64,000 nt of DNA from Sphingobacterium sp. SGR-19 (GTDB taxonomy: Bacteria > Bacteroidota > Bacteroidia > Sphingobacteriales > Sphingobacteriaceae), in NCBI RefSeq assembly GCF_011043555.1, contig NZ_JAAKGS010000003.1:346387-410386 (forward strand). The letters are read 5' to 3'. The notes beneath the pieces were generated by a model, which ran no database searches, was not told the DNA's origin, and saw only the letters and a program-made list of their open reading frames with translations. Of the stretch, positions 26,175 through 34,780 are shown piece after piece. How positions within the stretch are numbered: the stretch's first letter is position 1; the number at the start of each line of letters is the position of its first letter. The position numbers and the translations under genes are program-made.

Positions 26175-26921
26175 ATGAGCAAAGCTAATAGCATAGAAAA
26201 GGTCATGTCGCACCACGATAATATTTACGAGCCGGCGTTTGTCAAAAAAATGTTCAACCGGATGTCAAGTTCGTATGAACGAATGAACTATATAACCTCC
26301 TTCGGCTTTTCCATTCGCTGGCGCAGACAATTCTTAGAAAAACTTGGAAAGTCAAACCAGCAATTACATGTAATTGACCTGCTTTCAGGGCTAGGCGAAA
26401 ATTGGACATTCCTAAAACGAAATTTTCCGAATTCAACCTTTTATGCTTTAGATTTTTCTGACGAAATGATTTCGCGATCGAGTAATAAAAGCAATAAATT
26501 GTTTGCTGGTGACCTTAATTTACTGTGTGAAAATATTCTTCAAAATAAATTAGAGTCTAACCATTTTGATATTATTTCTTGCGCATACGGCCTCAAAACG
26601 TTCAATGAGCAACAGCTAGAAGTTTTAGCCGGCGAAATACATAGAATTCTAAAACCCGGTGGAAAATTCAGTTTTGTTGAGGTCTCAAAACCGAGTAAAA
26701 AACTTCTATGTACCCTCTACGGGTTCTATTTAGGAAAAGTTATACCATTGCTCGGAAAAATATTTTTAGGAAACCCGCACGATTACAAAATGCTTTGGAT
26801 CTATACGGAAAAATATGGCAACAGCGATTTGGTGAAGCGAATATTTGAGCAGAATAACTTAATAGTCACGGAGGAGAAATATTTTTTTGGTTGTGCGACC
26901 GGCATTAGCGGCAGGAAGTGA
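26175..26921 (+). CDS. UbiE/MenG-like class I SAM-dependent methyltransferase
   Basis: The protein (248 residues from the ATG at 26175) has the UbiE-type N-terminus FVKKMFNRMSSSYERMNYITSFGFS, motif I VIDLLSGLGENW, DFSDEMI, and the post-III HRILKPGGKFSFVEVSKP. UbiE/MenG enzymes methylate quinones, but stand-alone relatives act on other small molecules. A GTG at 26148 in frame would overlap the previous gene by 8 bases; the ATG gives a more usual start. Its last about 190 bases plus the downstream repeat recur near 61860-62045 as a remnant. Confidence 0.8.
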   Translation: MSKANSIEKVMSHHDNIYEPAFVKKMFNRMSSSYERMNYITSFGFSIRWRRQFLEKLGKSNQQLHVIDLLSGLGENWTFLKRNFPNSTFYALDFSDEMISRSSNKSNKLFAGDLNLLCENILQNKLESNHFDIISCAYGLKTFNEQQLEVLAGEIHRILKPGGKFSFVEVSKPSKKLLCTLYGFYLGKVIPLLGKIFLGNPHDYKMLWIYTEKYGNSDLVKRIFEQNNLIVTEEKYFFGCATGISGRK

Positions 26922-26930
26922 TTCCTTTAT

Positions 26931-27484
26931 AATTATGTATTTGTACATGTAAATGCCTGCACTGCACATCTTTGTTTTCTACCGGAACAACGTGCGAGAA
27001 TTTATGGTTGAACTGACCAATGCCATTAAACATGCGAGGTCGGCGCAAGGAAATATCACATCGTTGCATACGCCTGTCTATTTCTTTACCATTATGTATA
27101 TGTACACGTGAATGCCTGCTCTGCACATCTTTGTTTTGTACCAAAACAGCGTGAGCATGTCAGGTGCGTTGTTGATTATGTTATGTGACAAAGTCGTCAA
27201 CTACATGTTCATTGGGCGTTACCGCAAGGAACATGTTCTCACATTGAAGCTAAATAACGTTCAACACATCGATTTGCTCGTTATGTCAACGAACAAGTCC
27301 ACAATGTAACGTGACAAAGCCACCAACTACAGTGAGTGGTTGATGATGTCAAGATACATTGCCGATAACTTCATGGAGGTCGGGGCTATGTACATGTACA
27401 AAAATGGGAGATTCTATTGCTTTACAATAAAATTTTATTGTTACATTTAGTACTATAATGAATTATGAACGATACCATTAAGTT
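26931..27484. repeat. Dispersed intergenic element, copy A (with a partial tandem copy)
   Basis: The element starts ATTATGTAtTTGTACATGT (26933) and again at 27091, and ends near GGGGCTATGTACATGTAC (27381-27398), so both ends carry the palindrome TGTACATGTA. Inside, ATGT/AACT words follow a 21-bp register (27157, 27178, 27199, 27283, 27304, 27346). After it comes an AT-rich palindrome (ACAATAAAATTTTATTGT, about 27425-27442) and a conserved leader before the ORF6N gene. Related copies are at 30848-31222 and 62050-62370. Confidence 0.75.
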
Positions 27485-28078
27485 ATGAGTAAAACCAAAA
27501 CAGTACTAAAAGCAGCAGCCATAGCGGACGATGCCCTCGCCAACAAGATATACGAGTTTAGAGGACAAAAAGTAATGTTGGATAGTGATCTGGCGGAGCT
27601 ATATGGGGTGGAAACGAAAGTTCTGAAACAAACTGTACGAAGAAATATAGACAGATTTCCAGAGGATTTCATGTTTGAACTAAACGATGAGGAGTTCAAA
27701 TTTTTGAGGTCACAATTTGTGACCTCAAAAACAGATGGCCGTGGAGGTAGTCGATATACTCCTATGACGTTTACTGAACAAGGTGTAGCGATGCTGTCAA
27801 GTGTATTAAGAAGCAAACAAGCAATCCAGGTCAATATCCAAATAATGCGTGTTTTCACGAAGCTGCGTCAGTTCCTGACAGACAACTCCCGTATACAGCA
27901 TGAACTTATGGAAATGCGATTAGCGATTGAAAAGCTTTCAAAAAAACAAAAAGGTCACGACCGAAATATAGAACTGCTCTTTGAATACATCGACCGACTG
28001 CAGGAGAAGCAGGACACCTCTCCTACCGCGTCAAAAACAAACACGGTAATAGGTTTTAAAATTGGTGACGAGAAGTAA
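27485..28078 (+). CDS. ORF6N-domain DNA-binding protein (intact copy 1)
   Basis: The 197-residue protein has an ORF6N domain in its N-terminal half (IYEFRGQKVMLDSDLAELYG at about 24-43, then KQTVRRNIDRFPEDFMFEL), the TFTEQGVAMLSSVLRS motif near 98, and a C-terminal coiled coil with an EYIDRLQEK tail. ORF6N proteins are phage antirepressor-type DNA-binding proteins, widespread in Bacteroidota. Four related genes occur in this window with almost identical first 130 bases and the same leader. This one precedes a metallophosphoesterase gene by 36 bases. Confidence 0.88.
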   Translation: MSKTKTVLKAAAIADDALANKIYEFRGQKVMLDSDLAELYGVETKVLKQTVRRNIDRFPEDFMFELNDEEFKFLRSQFVTSKTDGRGGSRYTPMTFTEQGVAMLSSVLRSKQAIQVNIQIMRVFTKLRQFLTDNSRIQHELMEMRLAIEKLSKKQKGHDRNIELLFEYIDRLQEKQDTSPTASKTNTVIGFKIGDEK

Positions 28079-28114
28079 TAATCGACATATTACGGTTTGC
28101 GTTAAAGTTCGAGA

Positions 28115-28861
28115 ATGAAAATACAGGTTATAAGTGACCTTCATCGTGAATTTGGCTCTATGGATTTTCCTGTGAGCGATATAGACGTCTTAGTTTTAGC
28201 TGGAGATATAGATATAGGCACAAAGGGCATAACCTGGCTTAACTCATTGGGGTTACAAATACCCGTGATCTATATTCTCGGAAATCATGAATACTACAAA
28301 GGATCTTACCCTCGTACTTTAAACAAGATAAAAGAGTACACTAAAAGCGGTAATATCCATGTGCTGGAAAATGAATACATCGATATAGGAGATGTACGTT
28401 TTCATGGAACCACGCTTTGGACAGATTTTTCGTTGTTCGGCCCAGCCCGCACATATGGTATACTATGTCAAGATAAGATGAACGATTATAAACGTATCAG
28501 AAAAGACCCTCAATTTTCAAAACTGAGAAGTATAGATACCTACGAGATACACCAAAAAGCGCGATTTTGGCTTGAAAAAAGTCTCAAAAACAGCACTGCT
28601 AAGAACAATATCGTAGTCACTCACCACGCACCAAGTATTCAATCTGTTCCCACTGCTTATAAGGACGACCCGATAAGCTCCGCATACGCCTCGGACCTTG
28701 AAGAAATGATCCATAACTACCAACCGCACTATTGGATACACGGGCATATCCATACGCCTTGTCAGTACAAGATCGGCAATACTACAGTGATATGCAATCC
28801 ACATGGCTATATCGACGAACCTTATAATGGCTATCAGAAGGAGTTGATTATTGAATTATAA
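28115..28861 (+). CDS. Calcineurin-like metallophosphoesterase
   Basis: This 248-residue cytoplasmic enzyme has all five metal-binding motifs: D8-L-H10 (ISDLH), GD31, GNHE near residue 58, THH (IVVTHHAP) and HGHIH. The two-metal site hydrolyses phosphodiesters or phosphomonoesters; the substrate is unknown. It follows an ORF6N gene like a cargo gene, and another ORF6N unit begins 80 bases later. Confidence 0.85.
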   Translation: MKIQVISDLHREFGSMDFPVSDIDVLVLAGDIDIGTKGITWLNSLGLQIPVIYILGNHEYYKGSYPRTLNKIKEYTKSGNIHVLENEYIDIGDVRFHGTTLWTDFSLFGPARTYGILCQDKMNDYKRIRKDPQFSKLRSIDTYEIHQKARFWLEKSLKNSTAKNNIVVTHHAPSIQSVPTAYKDDPISSAYASDLEEMIHNYQPHYWIHGHIHTPCQYKIGNTTVICNPHGYIDEPYNGYQKELIIEL

Positions 28862-28942
28862 AACGCAAGCCTCATTGCATTACAGTAAAAGTTTATTATT
28901 ACCTTTATTGGTATAATAAATTATGAACGATACCATTAAGTT

Positions 28943-29302
28943 ATGCGTAAAACCAAAACAGAACTAAAAGCAGTAGCTATAGCTGATGATGTCCTCGCCA
29001 ACAAAATATACGAGTTCAGAGGACAAAAGGTAATGTTGGATAGTGATCTGGCGGAGTTGTATGGGGTGGAGACACGGAGGCTTAAGGAGATGTAAGGAGA
29101 AACATTATTCGTTTTCCTGAACATTTTATGTTTGAGTTAAATAAAGAAGAATATGACTCCGTTCTAAGATCGCAAAAATGCGACCTTACAACAAGGACGC
29201 TATTCCAAATACTTACCCGACCGCTTGCAGGAAAAGCAGGATAACTCTCCTACTGCGCCAAAAGTAAAAAAGGTAATAGGTTTTAAAATTGGTGACAAAT
29301 GA
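28943..29302 (+). pseudogene. Broken ORF6N gene (copy 2)
   Basis: The first about 130 bases match the intact ORF6N genes (start ATG at 28943). Then a one-base loss at about 29090 (GGAGATGTAAGG instead of GGACCAAGTAAGG) brings an immediate stop. Like copy 3 it also lacks the middle of the gene, with the GACCGCTTGCAGGAAAAGC tail joined on early; a further shift is present near 29185. The stop-containing tail overlaps the DUF2071 ATG (ATGA at 29299). Confidence 0.85.
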
Positions 29303-30006
29303 AAATTCCGACCATACATGGATATATCGATAGAAGGATCTTAATAAACTTCACAGCCGACCCCAAAGTGGTCGAGAAAATTATTCCGTTTCCATTTCGG
29401 CCTAAAATTTATAAAGGAAAAGCTATCGTTGGAATCTGCCTGATCAGACTTAGAAACATAAAGCCCAAAGGATTACCTGATTTCCTGGGGGTAAATTCAG
29501 AAAACGGTGCTCACCGGATCGCTGTTGAATGGGACGAAAACAATGAAACAAAATCTGGGGTATACATTCCTCGTAGAGACACATCCTTAAAACTGAACAC
29601 ACTCGTTGGCGGTAGGATATTTCCTGGTAAGCATCATTATGCGAAATTCCATGTGGAAGAAAATAGCGGTAATTTTCACATTGATTTTAAGAGTTCTGAT
29701 AACACGCTCATATCCATTGATGCAACCGAAGCCTTACTATTTAACGAAAGTTCGATTTTTGAAAATTTGGATAATGCCTCGGCTTTTTTTGAAGATGGAG
29801 ATCTCGGATACTCGCCCAACAAAAGAAAATTTGATGGGCTGAGGTTGAAAGCATATGAGTGGAAAGTTCGGCCACTTGACGTGTCAGCAGTGAAATCTAG
29901 TTTCTTTGAAAATGAAGAAATTTTCCCTAAAGGTTCCGTTATGTTTGACAATGCGCTGCTGATGACAAATATTGAACATGAATGGAGAAGTGAGGATAGT
30001 AAATAA
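29299..30006 (+). CDS. DUF2071 family protein (copy 1)
   Basis: This 235-residue protein has the DUF2071 pattern: FPFRPKIYKGKAIVGICLIR near 30-50, ENGAHRIAVEWDE, GVYIPRRDTS, and LVGGRIFPGKHHYAKF. The family has an acetoacetate-decarboxylase-like fold and no established reaction. The gene starts within the stop of a broken ORF6N gene and precedes the small 117-residue protein. A second copy, about 95 % alike, is at 37394-38101. Confidence 0.85.
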   Translation: MKIPTIHGYIDRRILINFTADPKVVEKIIPFPFRPKIYKGKAIVGICLIRLRNIKPKGLPDFLGVNSENGAHRIAVEWDENNETKSGVYIPRRDTSLKLNTLVGGRIFPGKHHYAKFHVEENSGNFHIDFKSSDNTLISIDATEALLFNESSIFENLDNASAFFEDGDLGYSPNKRKFDGLRLKAYEWKVRPLDVSAVKSSFFENEEIFPKGSVMFDNALLMTNIEHEWRSEDSK

Positions 30007-30015
30007 CAAAGAAGT

Positions 30016-30369
30016 ATGAAAAAGAGTTATGGTTTTGAGGTATCGTTAAATGGAAAAAAACTAGCGCGAGCCGGAATACCAAAAGATAATTATGTGGTCA
30101 ATTGTATCGTAGACGCCGTTCATAGAAAAGATGGCAGCGAAGAATTATATATGCGAATTGGAGGGTTAGACAACGATGCACAGATACATGTCGGTTGGTT
30201 TGGTGAACAAATTAAAGTTGGTGATAAAATATCGATAGAAGTGATAGACGACCAATTTGATCAACCAACCTCTACAAGCAAAAAATTCACTGAAGAGGAG
30301 ATCAGAGAGCAAAAAATGAAACACTATCTTCATCTCAAAGAGGAATTGAAAGATTATTTGGATGAGTAG
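30016..30369 (+). CDS. Small protein of unknown function (full copy)
   Basis: This 117-residue protein has a beta-rich N-terminal part (YGFEVSLNGKKLARAGIP, VGWFGEQIKVGDKISIEV) and an acidic, helical C-terminus (YLHLKEELKDYLDE). It follows DUF2071 by 9 bases and the pair was duplicated together, so they probably act together. It could be an immunity- or partner-type protein, but nothing proves this. The second copy at 38110 is cut after 47 residues. Confidence 0.65.
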   Translation: MKKSYGFEVSLNGKKLARAGIPKDNYVVNCIVDAVHRKDGSEELYMRIGGLDNDAQIHVGWFGEQIKVGDKISIEVIDDQFDQPTSTSKKFTEEEIREQKMKHYLHLKEELKDYLDE

Positions 30370-30415
30370 AATCTAAAGGTTCCATCAAAGAAAAAGTACT
30401 ACTTAACCGCCACGA

Positions 30416-30803
30416 ACCCGAACGGAAATGCGAGGTCGTCGGACGGAAGTATCACGTCGTCGTACGCCGACGTCGCTTCGGCGCACGACTGTACGCAACT
30501 TCCGCCTATCTTTATCGCGTCGGCATACGGGAAACTCATCTCGGCATACGGCAAACTTGTCTCGGCGCATGGGGAAACGTTGTCCCCACATGCCGACAAA
30601 GTATCGGCACACGGGGAGATAATGTCGCAGTATGGGGAAACTATCTCGAAGAACGGAATTATCACATTGGCGCCCGAAAGAATGATTTCTCCATATGGGA
30701 GATTAGACAGATGACCATCAGTATCACATCCCCATACGGATTGTTCACATCTCCGTACCACGACACGGTGTCGTTGCCCAGCGCATCGTCCAAGTCGTCC
30801 GAC
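30416..30803. repeat. 21-bp periodic array (about 18 units)
   Basis: Words related to CGGCATACGG stand at 30416, 30437, 30458, 30479, 30521, 30542, 30563, 30605, 30626, 30647, 30689, 30731 and 30752, a strict 21-base register; the unit at 30584 (CCCCACATGC) is inverted. Two DNA turns per unit put all motifs on one face of the helix. Three frames are open across it because 21 is a multiple of three, which explains the apparent heptapeptide repeats. The last part (30715-30845) recurs at 31229-31366. Confidence 0.8.
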
Positions 30804-30847
30804 GAAAGTACGCCGGCGTACCGGAAAATAGCGAATAGTTATTTCAT

Positions 30848-31222
30848 TACGATTATGTACTTGTACATGTAAATGCCTGCACTGTATATCTTTGTTTTGT
30901 ACCGGAACAAGTTACCTATGTTCCTTGCATTGTTGATTATGTTATGTGACATAATCGTCAACTACATGTTCATTGCGCGCAATTGCAAGGAACATGTTTA
31001 CACATTGAAGCTAAACAATGTTCAAAACATGAATTTACTCGTTATGTCAATGAACAAGTTCACAATGTAACGCGACAAAGTCACCAACTACATTGATTTA
31101 TTGGTTAAGTCACTGTACATAGCCGATAACTTCATGGAGGTCGGGGCTATGTACATGTACAAAATGGAAGATTCTATTGTTTTACAATAAAAGTTTATCG
31201 TTAGCTTTAGTGCTATAATGAA
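30848..31222. repeat. Dispersed intergenic element, copy B
   Basis: Like copy A it begins ATTATGTACTTGTACATGT (30854) and ends GGGGCTATGTACATGTAC (about 31143-31160), then has the AT-rich palindrome and a TATAATGAATTA end. No ORF6N gene follows; instead a second copy of the 21-bp array tail begins at 31229. Copy A and copy B both keep an open 65-codon frame (27112 and 30873). Confidence 0.8.
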
Positions 31223-31228
31223 TTAAGA

Positions 31229-31366
31229 GACCCCATCAGTATAACTTCTCCATACGGATTATTTACATTCCCGTACCGCGACAGGGTGTCGTTGCCCGGC
31301 ACACTGTTCAAGTCGTACGACGACAGCACGCCGGCGTGCTGGAAAATGGGCAAATAGTTATTTCTT
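31229..31366. repeat. Direct repeat of the 21-bp array tail
   Basis: This segment matches 30715-30845 (CCCCATAC/CTCCATACGGATT..., CGTACCnCGACA, GTGTCGTTGCCC, CGCCGGCGT) with scattered changes. The two copies flank element copy B, as a direct repeat would after insertion of the element together with recombination, or after tandem duplication. Confidence 0.75.
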
Positions 31367-31480
31367 TAGCATTAATCTTTATTGGTGCAATTTCAAATGG
31401 AAATAGCCCAGGTCTCTCCTACTATAGTATCCAGAAGACTTATTAATCAAATAATCATATATTTATCGTAGTTTATCCTC

Positions 31481-31696
31481 GTGTCCGAATCACCCGAGTT
31501 AGCAGAGGCGATCAAAACGCATGCTGAATATTTTAAGGGAAGTTATTTCATACATGCTGCCGTATTCCAAAGCAACTATCGGTTTGAGAAGCTTCAGTCT
31601 GTCGAGCTCTTGAAAATAGGTTCTAAACGATTGGTTAATGATTATAGCTGGACAACAGACAAACTCCAAGGCACTACAACGTTTTTGATGCCGTAG
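31481..31696 (+). CDS. Possible gene fragment, unknown
   Basis: A 71-codon frame with a GTG start reads like a real protein (KTHAEYFKGSYFIHAAVF, LLKIGSKRLVNDYSW) but is short and without an evident promoter. It may be the remnant of a larger gene in this rearranged region. No family recognised; a minus-strand frame overlaps it and cannot be fully excluded. Confidence 0.3.
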   Translation: MSESPELAEAIKTHAEYFKGSYFIHAAVFQSNYRFEKLQSVELLKIGSKRLVNDYSWTTDKLQGTTTFLMP

Positions 31697-31877
31697 GATT
31701 GAGCTGCACGTTTGTACCAATAATTCTACGCCGCAGAATGTTACCGAAAACCAAAACTGGAAGTTTTTTTTCAAAAGTCTCTCACAACGCTTTTCAAACA
31801 TTGCATTTACCGAAAAACAACTATATATTAGGGGAGCAATTATTAAACGTTAACCGATCAATAAGATATTACAATAC

Positions 31878-32504
31878 ATGATAGCAAAATTCTTAGAATT
31901 AAATAATGGTAAACTCAGATTTGCGTTTCTTTTTACTTCAACAATCTTTACCTCAATCGCGCTAATTTCAATTCTTACAGCCATCATTAACGGAAATGAA
32001 TCTCTTGAATGGTTAATTGTGGTTACTATTCTAATAATGGCGTCTATTGGTCTTCCTGTACTCATTTTGGGATTTACGTGTTTGATATGGTTTAATAAAG
32101 CTCGGAACAGAAACAGAGCATTTCAAACAGATCCTTTCGACAAATTAGATCGATTGGGTTTTAAAACAGTACTGACTCACGAAAAAACAAAATGGTATTT
32201 TACGGAAGAGATAAAAGAAGCTGAGATTAATGGTTATAAGGTACAATGTGATGTGCAAAGGGAAACGCCAAAAAAGATCGACTTCATACCTCAAGTTATT
32301 CCCATAAATATGACGAAGGAAATTTTCAAAAAAATAGAAAAAGAACTCAAAAACGAAGATATATATTTTGATTTTGATATATACCTGAGAAAAGTCTATT
32401 CTTTAAAAAGAACAACGGGCCTAACGAGCCAAAAGCTCGATGATGATCTCAAAAAGTTTGTTGAATTACTGAGATCAAAGGGTTTTGAGCCTCAACAAAA
32501 ATGA
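31878..32504 (+). CDS. Membrane protein with two N-terminal helices, unknown
   Basis: The 208-residue protein has two membrane helices (FAFLFTSTIFTSIALISIL and WLIVVTILIMASIGLPVLILG) and a cytoplasmic charged domain of about 130 residues (for example FDFDIYLRKVYSLKR). It stands alone in a repeat-rich region, with a strong terminator 190 bases downstream. No family recognised. Confidence 0.6.
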   Translation: MIAKFLELNNGKLRFAFLFTSTIFTSIALISILTAIINGNESLEWLIVVTILIMASIGLPVLILGFTCLIWFNKARNRNRAFQTDPFDKLDRLGFKTVLTHEKTKWYFTEEIKEAEINGYKVQCDVQRETPKKIDFIPQVIPINMTKEIFKKIEKELKNEDIYFDFDIYLRKVYSLKRTTGLTSQKLDDDLKKFVELLRSKGFEPQQK

Positions 32505-32694
32505 AACAAACCAGACACTGACACACCGAAGGGAGGATCCGCTTCTATCGGTGTTCCAATCTTTGCACTATCATTCTTACTCCTCCCGTAGGTAATCTAA
32601 GTGGCCAGAGAAATTTACCAAGACATTAGCGGTTAGCGGGTGCGCAAGCCAATTATCTACAATGATTCACAGCATTGACATATAAAAAAATCCA

Positions 32695-32732
32695 AACAGC
32701 TTTTTCGGTTTTAATCGGAAAAAGCTGTTTTT
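32695..32732 (+). terminator. Rho-independent terminator
   Basis: AACAGCTTTTTC (32695-32706) and GAAAAAGCTGTT (32718-32729) form a 12-bp stem with an 11-base loop, followed by TTTTTG. The A-run before the stem makes it work in the other direction too. It probably closes the transcript of the membrane protein gene ending at 32504. Confidence 0.75.
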
Positions 32733-33065
32733 GTAATCTTCCCTACCCTATCGAGCCTCATTATTTCGTTCAAAATCCTTCTAAATTCAGTGTCCTTTCG
32801 ACTGTGGCACTTTCTCATTATCATTGGAGTGTCCCGACGCGACTTAAAGTGGATGACATAATTAATACGGAATATTATGTCTATTCAAGAACTAATTTAC
32901 GTTATCGGTGGAAGCATAGGACTACCGTCTATAATTATTTTAACTATCAAGTGTATTTATTCTTTTGTTATGCGTAATACGCCTCTTGAGTCAAGCGAGG
33001 AATATTACCAAAATGGTAAACTGAAAAGTAGAAACACAAAATTCAGAAAATGAATGGAAGCATTT
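32733..33065. other. Gene-free segment
   Basis: I see nothing supportable here between the terminator and the end of the convergent DUF4411 gene. An open frame at 32675-32977 runs through the terminator and has no protein-like composition. Confidence 0.5.
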
Positions 33066-33566
33066 TCAGAAGCGAACCCCTAACTCCCGGAACATACTGA
33101 TGCTGTTCAGATATTGCACGCCTAGCGCGTCACACGGTTCCGGTATTTTTACTTTGTTTTTAGCGTTAGGTTGGCTTACTTCATGTGTAATGAGTATCCG
33201 ATTGCCAACATCAGCAAGTGAGTAAGCAACCAACCATGCGTCTGCTTCATCTGCGTGCAAGAACTCATTTAAAGCGGCAGGTCTGTAATGATCCGCTCTG
33301 GAAGTAGCCCATGCCGCTACCTGAGCGTATTGCTGGATAACGGTTTCGGAAGCTACAAAGAAGCCTTCGGGCAAGGACTCTTCAACCCATTGAGTGAGTG
33401 CGTCCTGATTGTGTCGCAATTCTTGACGAACCTTGTCTATACTGATCAAGATACCTTGCGATGCCAGTTCCTGTATCTTTGTCCAAAAGGTCGGAAAAAC
33501 GTCAAAAGGGTAATGCATACGATGCGCCTGTATGAAGAAATTGGTATCAAGAACATAACAGGCCAT
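33066..33566 (-). CDS. DUF4411 family PIN-like protein, putative RNase toxin
   Basis: This 166-residue protein has a PIN-like start with the first acidic residue in YVLDTNFFIQAHR (D7) and the later acidic cluster ADEADAWLVAYSLA and ILITHE. The family DUF4411 is regularly encoded next to an ImmA/IrrE-Xre protein, as here (6-base gap), and the pair is regarded as a toxin-antitoxin-like module. The expected activity is metal-dependent RNA cleavage. Confidence 0.82.
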   Translation of the reverse strand: MACYVLDTNFFIQAHRMHYPFDVFPTFWTKIQELASQGILISIDKVRQELRHNQDALTQWVEESLPEGFFVASETVIQQYAQVAAWATSRADHYRPAALNEFLHADEADAWLVAYSLADVGNRILITHEVSQPNAKNKVKIPEPCDALGVQYLNSISMFRELGVRF

Positions 33567-33572
33567 ACGCTA

Positions 33573-34715
33573 TCATTTGATGACTACTTCATTAATAAAA
33601 TTGGTGTATACATCGCCAAACAGTCCTGTCAATTTGAATGCATCTTTATAAGTCAATGCTCCGCTTTTAACAGCGCTATCGACATAACTGGCAAAAGTAG
33701 GACTTATCCTACGTTTATTGGTACGATAGAAATCTCCACCACTCGCTTGCTGCTTTTTCTTGAGGCGAGCGGCTTCCATATACTGATTGTAGAAATTAAA
33801 AAATGCTGCCCTACCAAGCAGTCCAAGATCCAACGCCCTACGTGCGATGACGATGGGACTCACCTTGAAACGGGTGGCCAGCATACGAATATCGGCGATG
33901 CCAGTCCAGACACCAGACAGTAGACGAGCAGGAACTAAAAATTCGGCAGCAACTTGGTCACATAACCGTTCGGTAGGATCATCAGCTGGCAAAAGTCTAT
34001 CTTGATTAAACCCTGCACTTTTACCCAACCACACGTGTACTAGCTCATGTACCAATGTAAATAGCTGTGCAGCTTTCGCATCCGCATTATTGACAAATAA
34101 AAAGGGCACGTATTCATCGACCAATACAAAACCCCTGCACTCATCAACTGGTATAGACCGATGGGTATTATTACCCACGACGCCATTCTGCACAACAATA
34201 ATACCGATCCGCTCTATAGTATCTATTAGCTGTGTGAGGGTTTGCTCCCAAGTAGCAAAAGCGAGTGTCCAACCTGCTCGCAGATTTAGCTGGTTACGAA
34301 GATCTTGAACAATCTGCTCAACTGGTGTATTCTGATCGAACTTGCCTACATAATCCAAAGGCCTAACTTCTAGTTGGACAAGATATTCGCGCAGCCATTC
34401 CTGCCTCCGCGTTAATTCCAGTATACTATCGTAAACATTCGGACTCACCTGATAGGTAGGATTGGGCTTTCCCGTACGGAAAAAAGGAAAGTCAATAGAT
34501 TCATTGGGTGGTTCTTGCAGAAACATGTAACCGAAAGGCACATGCACTTTTTTGGAAAATGCTTCTAGTTGTTTAACCGTAGGCTGTTTATCTCCTTGCA
34601 ACCACCTATCAACTTTCAGTGTCGGATATTTTAGAGAAAATCCAGTTACATCATATCCTGCACGGGATAATGCCCATGTAATGATATTTTCGTTGACTGG
34701 TACCGTTACTGCCAT
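33573..34715 (-). CDS. ImmA/IrrE-family metallopeptidase with N-terminal Xre-like domain
   Basis: The 380-residue protein begins with a degenerate HTH (about 10-60: LKVDRWLQGDKQPTVKQLEAFSKK). The peptidase domain has H223-E-L-V-H227 (TLVHELVHVWLG) and downstream the third-ligand helix DQVAAEFLVPARLL. ImmA/IrrE peptidases cleave repressors or antitoxins. The gene is 5' to the DUF4411 gene in the same operon. A TAACTTTG box lies 5 bases before the ATG, so the mRNA may be leaderless. Confidence 0.85.
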   Translation of the reverse strand: MAVTVPVNENIITWALSRAGYDVTGFSLKYPTLKVDRWLQGDKQPTVKQLEAFSKKVHVPFGYMFLQEPPNESIDFPFFRTGKPNPTYQVSPNVYDSILELTRRQEWLREYLVQLEVRPLDYVGKFDQNTPVEQIVQDLRNQLNLRAGWTLAFATWEQTLTQLIDTIERIGIIVVQNGVVGNNTHRSIPVDECRGFVLVDEYVPFLFVNNADAKAAQLFTLVHELVHVWLGKSAGFNQDRLLPADDPTERLCDQVAAEFLVPARLLSGVWTGIADIRMLATRFKVSPIVIARRALDLGLLGRAAFFNFYNQYMEAARLKKKQQASGGDFYRTNKRRISPTFASYVDSAVKSGALTYKDAFKLTGLFGDVYTNFINEVVIK

Positions 34716-34719
34716 AATG

Positions 34720-34727
34720 CAAAGTTA
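34720..34727 (-). promoter_or_regulatory. Bacteroidota -7 box adjacent to the ATG
   Basis: TAACTTTG on the minus strand (34727-34720) matches TAxxTTTG and ends five bases before the ImmA/IrrE ATG at 34715. Transcription would start at or next to the start codon. No good -33 box is visible. Confidence 0.45.
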
Positions 34728-34780
34728 TTGATTCTTTCACAAAACTTGTTATGCGAGGCAAACAAGTGGATGAATACACA

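Larger units (their letters stand above)
28877..30155. repeat. 1.28-kb duplicated block, copy X (ORF6N remnant + DUF2071 + start of small gene)
   Basis: This segment is a near copy of 36972-38249 and includes the ORF6N leader, an internally deleted ORF6N, a full DUF2071 gene and the first 140 bases of the small 117-residue protein gene. The two copies lie in the same direction 8.1 kb apart. Similarity stops at GAATTATATATGCG in both, where copy Y joins a transposase fragment. Confidence 0.9.

Noticed and set aside
30399..30761. Minus-strand protein with seven-residue repeats (SPCADTLSAC-like)
   Set aside because: The period comes from the 21-bp DNA array, which leaves other frames open as well; no start signals or family seen. 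Coding is not excluded but not supported.
32675..32977. 100-residue plus-strand frame
   Set aside because: It runs through a strong rho-independent terminator and lacks protein-like features.
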